From the NCBI GenBank assembly GCA_946538445.1, contig CAMNGO010000043.1, positions 1 to 12,473 on the forward strand: a DNA stretch of 12,473 nt, given 5' to 3'. The position numbers were made by a program, and so were the translations under genes. The stretch is from an uncultured Lachnospiraceae bacterium (lineage in GTDB: Bacteria > Bacillota > Clostridia > Lachnospirales > Lachnospiraceae). Shown here one piece after another: positions 7,913-12,473 of this stretch (position 1 is its first letter; the number at the start of each line of letters is the position of its first letter). The notes under the pieces are model-generated. The model searched no databases. It saw nothing but the letters and a program-made list of their open reading frames with translations, and was not told the DNA's origin.

Positions 7913-9169
7913 TTATAAGTCCTCCGGCCCGCAGATATAACCCTTCACTGCAGAGGCGGCGCAGGTAGCTGCATTGGCCATATATACTTTGGAACTGGGA
8001 TCTCCGGCGCGACCCTTGAAATTGCGGGTTCCGGTGGAGATCAGTACTTCATCCTTGCCGATAACACCCTGGCAGCTGCCCCAGCATACAGAACAGTTGG
8101 TGTTCATGACCATGGCACCTGCTTTCATCAATGTGGTGATGATACCTTCCTCCAAAGCCTGGATATAGACGGCCTGGGAAGCAGGAGCGATGAGGAAGCG
8201 TACGTTGGGATGGACTTGCCGGCCCTTTACGACATCCGCTGCGATACGCAGGTCTTCGATCCTTCCGTTATTACAGGACCCCACGAAGGATTCATCGATT
8301 TTGATTTTTTCCTTTTTGACTACTTCCAGTGTGTCAAAGTTATCGACGAAGTCCGGACGGACTACCACCGGTTTGATCTTGGACAGATCATACTCATAAA
8401 CCCTGGCAAAACTTGCATCTTCATCACTCTTGAACATATGGACTGCCTTGCGGCCATGGGCCTGGCAAAACTCCACAACTTTCTCGTCCGGCTCCACGAT
8501 ACCGGCCTTTGCACCGGCTTCCACCGTCAGATTACAGAGAACGATACGCTCGTCTATGGTGAGATTATGGGCCCCGTCTCCGGCGAACTCCATGATCTTA
8601 TAGTTGGCACCGTTAGCGCCGATATCCCCGATGATGGTCAGAATCAGATCTCTGGCATAGACACCCTCAGGCAATTTGCCGTGGAGATTGAATCGCAGGG
8701 TTTCCGGCACCATTACCCAGGAAGTTCCGGTGGTCATGGCATAGAGAAAGTCTGTGCAGCCGACACCGGTTCCAAAGGCTCCCAGGGCCCCATAGGTGGT
8801 GGTGTGGGAGTCTGCTCCGAAGATCAGCTCGCCCGGGCATACATAGTCCTCCATCATGATCTGATGGCAGATACCCTGTCCTTCATAGAGGGCGATATCA
8901 TGTTCCCTGGCAAAATTGCGCATCTTTTTGTGGGCTTCTGCAGTCTTGGGGTTCTCTGCAGGAACATTATGATCCATGATGAAGACAACTTTCTTATTAT
9001 CTGCGATCTTGGGATGTTTTAGTTTGTTGTTATACATATCCACGGTAAGGTGGGTGGTTCCGTCATTACTCATCATCCGGTCCAGGGTGACCGTGTGAAT
9101 ATCATTTGGTTTTACCACATCGACACCGGCTGCCCGTGCGATGATCTTTTCGCCAATCGTCATTCCCAT
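7913..9169 (-). CDS. Aconitase/LeuC-family hydro-lyase large subunit, copy 1 (diverged motifs)
   Basis: This 418-residue large subunit of a [4Fe-4S] hydro-lyase has all three cluster cysteines (Cys299, Cys359, Cys362), and GADSHTTTYGALGAFGTG is intact. Several usually conserved positions differ. GSCTNG is GSCNNG, the PGCxxC segment is NTNCSVC, the SNRNF-type motif is TGTRNFKGRAG, and the ending is YMANAATCAASA. These changes cluster around the iron-sulfur site and substrate pocket, so the substrate may not be isopropylmalate. 2,3-Dimethylmalate dehydratase (DmdAB-like) or citramalate/mesaconate-type chemistry are possibilities, not demonstrated. The ATG at 9169 has GGAGG (9179-9183) 9 nt upstream and lies one base after the small-subunit stop, indicating coupling. 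Family is certain; substrate is open. Confidence 0.85.
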   Translation of the reverse strand: MGMTIGEKIIARAAGVDVVKPNDIHTVTLDRMMSNDGTTHLTVDMYNNKLKHPKIADNKKVVFIMDHNVPAENPKTAEAHKKMRNFAREHDIALYEGQGICHQIMMEDYVCPGELIFGADSHTTTYGALGAFGTGVGCTDFLYAMTTGTSWVMVPETLRFNLHGKLPEGVYARDLILTIIGDIGANGANYKIMEFAGDGAHNLTIDERIVLCNLTVEAGAKAGIVEPDEKVVEFCQAHGRKAVHMFKSDEDASFARVYEYDLSKIKPVVVRPDFVDNFDTLEVVKKEKIKIDESFVGSCNNGRIEDLRIAADVVKGRQVHPNVRFLIAPASQAVYIQALEEGIITTLMKAGAMVMNTNCSVCWGSCQGVIGKDEVLISTGTRNFKGRAGDPSSKVYMANAATCAASAVKGYICGPEDL

Positions 9170-9170
9170 A

Positions 9171-9650
9171 TCAGTCTTCCTCCTTATTCAAAGATGCAAT
9201 CAGTCCACCGGCATTCAGGATACCCTGCATGTATTCCGGAAGCTTGGTACAGGTGAAGGACCGGCCATCCACGGTAACAGTCCCTGCGGACAGGTCAAGC
9301 TCAGCCGTACCGCCGTCTTCCACATGATCATACAAGTCCTTGCAGACAATCACCGGAAGTCCGATATTAATGGAGTTGCGGTAGAAAATCCTGGCGAAAG
9401 ACTTTGCGATCACCGCCTGGATCCCCAATGCTTTCAGGACACTGGGAGCCTGCTCCCTGGAAGATCCGCAACCGAAATTCTCGCTGGCTACCACGATATC
9501 ACCAGGAGTCACCTTCTTTGCAAAATCCGGATCCAGGGATTCAAATGTATAGATTTTCATTGCCTCAATATCCGGCAGGAGCAGATATTGGGAGGCGATG
9601 ATCTGATCCGTATCAACATCATTATGGAATTTCCAAACCTTGTTTGCCAT
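9171..9650 (-). CDS. LeuD-family hydro-lyase small subunit, copy 1
   Basis: This 159-residue swivel subunit pairs with the large subunit at 7913-9169. Motifs are DVDTDQIIASQYLLLP (11-26), GCGSSREQAP (60-69) and AKSFARIFYRNSINIGLP. The substrate loop reads YLLL (22-25), fully hydrophobic, and differs from YLAL in the second copy. By eye the two small subunits are clearly homologous but well diverged, so this is not a recent duplication. It is the first gene of the D1-C1-D2-C2 operon, with GGAGG (9660-9664) 9 nt before the ATG. Its stop is one base from the next start. Whether it makes leucine precursor or handles another 2-hydroxyacid cannot be told from sequence alone. Confidence 0.87.
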   Translation of the reverse strand: MANKVWKFHNDVDTDQIIASQYLLLPDIEAMKIYTFESLDPDFAKKVTPGDIVVASENFGCGSSREQAPSVLKALGIQAVIAKSFARIFYRNSINIGLPVIVCKDLYDHVEDGGTAELDLSAGTVTVDGRSFTCTKLPEYMQGILNAGGLIASLNKEED

Positions 9651-9677
9651 TCTTTTTAACCTCCATCTTTATATTTT

Positions 9678-9710
9678 TGAATAAATATGTAAAGCCTGCA
9701 TATTTATTCA
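9678..9710. promoter_or_regulatory. 12-bp perfect inverted repeat in the hydro-lyase operon leader (operator candidate)
   Basis: Arms at 9678-9689 (TGAATAAATATG) and 9699-9710 (CATATTTATTCA) are perfect complements around a 9-nt spacer. The element lies between the predicted transcription start (about 9742) and the ribosome binding site of the first hydro-lyase gene. No T-run follows it on the - strand, so it does not look like a terminator. It is best read as a binding site for a dimeric regulator or as an AU-rich leader hairpin. Confidence 0.6.
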
Positions 9711-9748
9711 GAAAACAATCTAATCTATAGAATACTATAATCTTTTGT

Positions 9749-9778
9749 ATTATACAATAAATAATGGGAAATTGACAG
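9749..9778 (-). promoter_or_regulatory. Promoter of the hydro-lyase operon
   Basis: On the - strand a perfect TATAAT (9749-9754) lies 18 nt downstream of CTGTCA (9773-9778), which matches the -35 consensus at four of six positions. The start would be near 9742, giving a leader of about 90 nt that includes the inverted repeat. The -35 overlaps that of the divergent promoter for the DUF4250 gene. Confidence 0.6.
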
Positions 9779-9800
9779 AAGCAGATAGGAAAGATAAAAT
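9772..9800 (+). promoter_or_regulatory. Near-consensus sigma-A promoter for the DUF4250 gene
   Basis: A perfect TTGACA (9772-9777) is followed after exactly 17 nt by TAAAAT (9795-9800). Transcription would begin near 9807, giving a leader of about 78 nt before the ATG at 9885. Confidence 0.8.
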
Positions 9801-9884
9801 CAGTATATAGCAAAGGTCAGATTAAAATGATACGAATTATACCGGATGGTATCAGATGCCATGTAGAAAGGGGAGGAGAATATT

Positions 9885-10076
9885 ATGACAGGATTTCCCA
9901 TGGGTCTTCCCGCAGATCCAATGATGCTTTACAGTGTGCTGAATACAAAACTGAGAGATGAGTATCCGAATCTTAAGAAATTATGCGAAGATATGCATAT
10001 CAATGAGGAGGACATCATCCAAAGGCTGAGTATGGCAGGATTTGAATACGATGAAGAACTGAATCAGTTCCGCTAA
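9885..10076 (+). CDS. DUF4250 domain-containing small protein
   Basis: This 63-residue cytoplasmic protein matches the DUF4250 pattern as I remember it: a short leader ending in P-x-D-P, then LYSVLNTKLRDEYPNL, LCEDMHINEEDII and a C-terminal GFEYDEELNQF. The predicted fold is small and helical, and the layout LCEDMHINEEDIIQRLSMAGF resembles a helix-turn-helix. The family function is unknown to me, and DNA binding is only a possibility. The ATG has GGGGAGGAG about 5-8 nt upstream and its own strong promoter. It is divergent from the hydro-lyase operon and convergent with ackA. Its stop codon overlaps the U-tract of the ackA terminator. No U-run terminator is evident for its own transcript, except a weak hairpin at 10141-10159. 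Confidence 0.85.
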   Translation: MTGFPMGLPADPMMLYSVLNTKLRDEYPNLKKLCEDMHINEEDIIQRLSMAGFEYDEELNQFR

Positions 10077-10144
10077 AAAAGTAATAAGGGTATGCCTGGA
10101 CTGCGAATAGAAATCCGCAGCCTATGACATACCCTTTATTACTT
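10075..10144 (-). terminator. Intrinsic terminator of ackA
   Basis: A long hairpin has outer arms at 10079-10094 and 10128-10144, complementary over 16 bp with one bulged base. It also has an inner 5-bp stem (10101-10105 with 10116-10120). On the - strand it is followed directly by six T (complement of 10075-10080). There is no T-run on the + strand side, so it mainly serves ackA, although the hairpin may also protect the 3' end of the DUF4250 transcript. Confidence 0.85.
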
Positions 10145-10158
10145 CCTAATCCGGGAAG

Positions 10159-10212
10159 TCAGTCTTTTATCTTCTTAACGATATCATAGACGACTTCCGC
10201 AATTATTTTCCC
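10159..10212 (-). other. Possible -1 frameshift site and 15-codon extension at the ackA 3' end
   Basis: On the - strand the last ackA codons are GTG GGA AAA TAA, so the slippery pattern G-GGA-AAA (10206-10212) is in phase directly before the stop. A -1 slip would continue through 15 codons (10162-10206) encoding IIAEVVYDIVKKIKD and end at TGA (10159-10161). The peptide looks like an amphipathic helix. A purine-rich AGAGGA lies about 7 nt upstream of the heptamer, which could act as an internal Shine-Dalgarno stimulator. An equally simple reading is that the extension is a relic cut off by a one-base change. Confidence 0.3.
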
Positions 10213-11420
10213 ACTGCATCCTCTACGAGACCTGTTACGATCTCAACGGTATCACGGCAGATAGCCAGCTCTTCGTTGGTCGGAACCACAAGAAGTTTCA
10301 CTTTGGAATCCGGAGTGGAGATGAAAGCTTCCTTACCGCGAACGTTGTTAGCTGCTTCGTCGAACTCAGCGCCCAGGCAACCTAAACGTTTTGCGATTCT
10401 TGCACGTGTGGAGATATCGTTCTCACCGATACCTGCGGTAAATACAACAGCATCAACTCCGCCCATGGCAACTGCGTAAGCACCGATGTATTTAACAACA
10501 CGGTAAGCAAATGCATCGAGAGCGACCTGAGCTCTTTCATTTCCCTTTTCTGCTGCTTCGCCAAGATCACGGAAGTCAGAAGATACACCGGAGATACCAA
10601 GAACACCGGATTTCTTGTTGATGACATTCATGGTCTCATCCAGTGTCAGTCCCTCTTTCTGAGCGATAAACTGGATGCAGGTAGGATCGATGTCACCGGA
10701 ACGGGTTCCCATGATGAGACCCTCTAACGGGGTAAGACCCATGGAAGTGTCGATACATTTTCCACCCTTAACAGCAGAGATGGAAGAACCGTTTCCAAGA
10801 TGACATACAACAACGTTAACGTCTTCCGGTTTCTTTCCTAAGATCTCAGCGGTACGCTGGGATACGAACTTGTGGGATGTTCCGTGGAAACCGTAACGAC
10901 GTACAGCGTATTTCTCATAGTACTCATATGGGAGACCGTAGATGTAAGCCTCTGCCGGCATGGTCTGATGGAAAGCGGTATCAAAAACACCAACCATCGG
11001 AGTTGTAGGCATCAGTTCCTTACAAGCATTCACACCAACTAATGTGGGGGGGTTATGGAGTGGAGCAAGATCGTTAACGGATGCTACAGTATCCAATACT
11101 TCCTGAGTTAACAGAGTGGAGCAAGCAAATTTCTCGCCGCCATGCACCATACGATGACCAACTGCATTGATCTCATCGATGGATTTGATCACGCCTGTCT
11201 CAGGATCCATCAGCTGTTTTAATACAAGGGAAACAGCCTCTTTATGAGCTGGCATCGGAGCCTCATATTTGACTTTTTCACTGCCGGTCTTCTCATAAGT
11301 TAAAACGCCGTCGATACCGATTCTTTCACAAAGACCTTTTGCCAGAACGAATTCTGTATCAGAATCGATAACCTGGTATTTTAAGGAAGAGCTACCGCAG
11401 TTGATAATTAATACTTTCAT
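10203..11420 (-). CDS. ackA: Acetate kinase
   Basis: Acetate kinase catalyses acetyl phosphate + ADP to acetate + ATP, the ATP-yielding step of acetate fermentation; it also runs in reverse. The 405-residue product has the whole family pattern: INCGSSSLKY with Asn7, HRMVHGG (Arg90), GVFDTAFHQTMP (Asp147), RYGFHGTSHKFV (His179), GNGSSISAVKGG, MGTRSGD (Arg240), FTAGIGEN and TNEE (Glu383). These residues line up one position below the catalytic numbering known for the Methanosarcina enzyme. The ATG at 11420 is chosen because AAAAGGAGT lies about 10 nt upstream; an in-frame ATG at 11453 would put that site inside the gene. No pta is adjacent. The stop is immediately preceded by the heptamer G-GGA-AAA, described separately. 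Confidence 0.97.
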   Translation of the reverse strand: MKVLIINCGSSSLKYQVIDSDTEFVLAKGLCERIGIDGVLTYEKTGSEKVKYEAPMPAHKEAVSLVLKQLMDPETGVIKSIDEINAVGHRMVHGGEKFACSTLLTQEVLDTVASVNDLAPLHNPPTLVGVNACKELMPTTPMVGVFDTAFHQTMPAEAYIYGLPYEYYEKYAVRRYGFHGTSHKFVSQRTAEILGKKPEDVNVVVCHLGNGSSISAVKGGKCIDTSMGLTPLEGLIMGTRSGDIDPTCIQFIAQKEGLTLDETMNVINKKSGVLGISGVSSDFRDLGEAAEKGNERAQVALDAFAYRVVKYIGAYAVAMGGVDAVVFTAGIGENDISTRARIAKRLGCLGAEFDEAANNVRGKEAFISTPDSKVKLLVVPTNEELAICRDTVEIVTGLVEDAVGK

Positions 11421-11467
11421 TTCACCAATACTCCTTTTTACTTTTTTAGGCATTCTGCCTCATTATG

Positions 11468-11492
11468 ATTATAATAATACATTCTTAGTATA
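11468..11492 (-). promoter_or_regulatory. Candidate -10 elements for ackA
   Basis: Two -10-like hexamers are visible on the - strand upstream of ackA: TATACT (11487-11492) and TATAAT (11468-11473). Neither has a good -35 at 16-18 nt, so which one is used, if either, cannot be decided. Confidence 0.35.
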
Positions 11493-11524
11493 CGACTTTT
11501 TTTTGTAAAGATAAAGGGTAATAT

Positions 11525-11553
11525 TTGTAAATCATTGTGTTTTTTTGTATAGT
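11525..11553 (+). promoter_or_regulatory. Candidate promoter for tmcAL
   Basis: TTGTAA (11525-11530) is followed after 17 nt by TATAGT (11548-11553). Transcription would start near 11560, leaving a leader of about 80 nt that includes an AT-rich inverted repeat (11566-11596). Confidence 0.55.
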
Positions 11554-11565
11554 ATATGCAGGAAC

Positions 11566-11596
11566 GATTGAAATAATGAACTTATTTTTTTCAATC
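11566..11596 (+). repeat. AT-rich inverted repeat in the tmcAL leader
   Basis: GATTGAAA (11566-11573) pairs with TTTCAATC (11589-11596). TAA (11574-11576) can also pair with TTA (11582-11584), leaving four unpaired T. It lies in the predicted 5' leader, about 40 nt before the tmcAL start. Its role is unknown and it may simply reflect AT-rich sequence. Confidence 0.4.
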
Positions 11597-11638
11597 TGCA
11601 AGGATAAAAGACAGTTGGGAAGGCAAGGAGGACAGATA

Positions 11639-12473
11639 ATGAAGACAGCGGGAATCATAGCCGAGTACAATCCCTTCCATGAGGGACACAGATATCACAT
11701 CGAGGAGACCAGAAGGCTGACCGGGGCAGATTACATCGTGGTTGTAATGAGCGGTGACTTCGTTCAGAGGGGAGAACCGGCTATCGTAGATAAGTACTTA
11801 AGGGCACAGATGGCTCTGGAAAGCGGTGCTGATCTGATCATCGAGATGCCTTCACTCTATGCAAGTTCCAGTGCCGAGTATTTTGCCACTGCCGGAGTTG
11901 GAATCCTGGAATCTCTGGGATGTGTGGACTATCTGTCCTTCGGTTCCGAGGAATCAAACGTGGAAGAACTAATGGCACTGGCTGATCTGATGCTGGAGGA
12001 ACCGGCCCTGTATAAGGAAACCCTGAAAAAAGAGCTGGAGTCCGGAAAGAACTATCCCCAGGCCAGAGAAGAAGCAGTACTGGCCTGCCTTCCCCGGGAA
12101 AGATACCGCCAGATTCTGCGGCAGCCCAATCACATCCTGGCCCTGGAATATATCAAGGCAATCCGGCGAAGGAAATGCGCTATGGAGCCGGTGGCTGTGC
12201 TGCGGAAGGGAAGCGGGTACCTGGCGGAGGAGTGGGATATCAACCGGGATATCTATCCTTCTGCCACAGCTTTGCGTTTATGTCTCAGGGAGGGAAAAGA
12301 CCGGGAACTGCTGGAGAAAGGGAGCCCCCTGTGTTCCGATCTTCTGTGGGAATGCATGGAGAAAAATGAGACCGTGGACTGGGAAGACCTGATGCCGTTT
12401 CTGGACTATAAAGTACTGATGGACTCCCGGATCCTGGGAAAATATTTTGGCATGGATTACGACATCTTTCGAC
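11639..12473 (+). CDS. tmcAL: tRNA(Met) cytidine acetate ligase, 3' end missing
   Basis: TmcAL (YlbM family) activates acetate with ATP to acetyl-adenylate and transfers it to C34 of elongator tRNA(Met), forming N4-acetylcytidine in the anticodon. The visible 278 residues begin with GIIAEYNPFHEGHRYHI, containing the nucleotidyltransferase HxGH signature (His14-Glu-Gly-His17). MSGDFVQRGEPA, a family-typical QPNHILALEYIKAI and an SATALR motif follow. The family is usually about 400 residues, so roughly the last third lies beyond the window. The ATG has AAGGAGG about 7 nt upstream. The gene is divergent from ackA across a 218-nt intergenic region. In place of the usual GSGYHD-like segment it reads GSGYLAEEWD. 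Confidence 0.93.
   Translation, partial: MKTAGIIAEYNPFHEGHRYHIEETRRLTGADYIVVVMSGDFVQRGEPAIVDKYLRAQMALESGADLIIEMPSLYASSSAEYFATAGVGILESLGCVDYLSFGSEESNVEELMALADLMLEEPALYKETLKKELESGKNYPQAREEAVLACLPRERYRQILRQPNHILALEYIKAIRRRKCAMEPVAVLRKGSGYLAEEWDINRDIYPSATALRLCLREGKDRELLEKGSPLCSDLLWECMEKNETVDWEDLMPFLDYKVLMDSRILGKYFGMDYDIFR

Noticed and set aside
8210..9022. 270-codon open frame antisense to the copy-1 large subunit
   Set aside because: It mirrors the codon pattern of the well-supported gene on the other strand, has no ribosome binding site and resembles no protein I know.
9651..9742. T-box or leucine attenuator in the hydro-lyase leader
   Set aside because: The leader is only about 90 nt, with no T-box conserved core and no terminator hairpin with a U-tract.
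9622..9813. 63-codon - strand frame upstream of and overlapping the first hydro-lyase gene
   Set aside because: It crosses the predicted promoter and ribosome binding site, has no binding site of its own and is AT-rich noise; it is not a Leu-rich attenuator peptide.
11421..11453. ATG eleven codons upstream for ackA
   Set aside because: The ribosome binding site AAAAGGAGT would fall inside the coding region, and acetate kinases begin at the MKVLIINCGSS segment.
11485..11670. 61-codon - strand frame across the ackA-tmcAL intergenic region
   Set aside because: It overlaps the tmcAL start and both promoter regions, and lacks a ribosome binding site.
12175..12369. 64-codon + frame inside tmcAL
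   Set aside because: It is out of frame with the clearly conserved tmcAL reading frame and has no supporting signals.

Overview
The window looks like a chromosomal segment of a Gram-positive anaerobe of the class Clostridia, most likely family Lachnospiraceae. This is inferred from gene content (a MacB-like exporter with two HlyD-type adaptors, a DUF4250 protein, tmcAL beside ackA, two-subunit clostridial isopropylmalate-isomerase-type hydro-lyases), AGGAGG-type ribosome binding sites and moderate GC. There is no sign of a phage, insertion sequence, CRISPR array, tRNA or rRNA.

Layout. (1) Positions 1-5647, + strand: an exporter operon. It holds the 3' part of a HlyD-like membrane-fusion protein, a MacB/LolD-type ATPase, a second and much enlarged membrane-fusion protein whose start overlaps the ATPase gene by 86 nt, and a MacB/FtsX-type permease, closed by a strong hairpin terminator at 5690-5733. 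(2) Positions 5794-6060, - strand: an 88-residue protein of unknown function with its own promoter. (3) Positions 6147-9650, - strand: two successive small-plus-large-subunit pairs of the aconitase/isopropylmalate isomerase family, in the order D1-C1-D2-C2. They are preceded by a promoter and a 12-bp perfect inverted repeat. (4) Positions 9885-10076, + strand: a DUF4250 gene, divergent from the hydro-lyase operon and sharing its -35 region. (5) Positions 10203-11420, - strand: acetate kinase, with a terminator whose U-tract overlaps the DUF4250 stop codon. (6) Position 11639 to the end, + strand: tmcAL, the tRNA(Met) cytidine acetate ligase, cut by the window edge.

How the genes work together. 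The ATPase, permease and two adaptors probably form one tripartite-like exporter in a cell without an outer membrane. The adaptors carry acidic, Ser/Glu-rich and Ig-like regions that should lie outside the membrane. The four hydro-lyase genes should give two heterodimeric [4Fe-4S] enzymes. The second pair looks like ordinary isopropylmalate isomerase. The first pair departs from the family at cluster and pocket motifs and may act on another 2-hydroxyacid. AckA and TmcAL, transcribed divergently, both activate acetate with ATP.

Most of the window is ordinary core metabolism plus a transporter. The points most worth a second look are the doubled and diverged hydro-lyase operon, the inverted repeat in its leader, a G-GGA-AAA slippery heptamer immediately before the ackA stop with a 15-codon open -1 frame behind it, and the enlarged adaptor with its 86-nt gene overlap. 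I did not find a clearly new multi-gene system.
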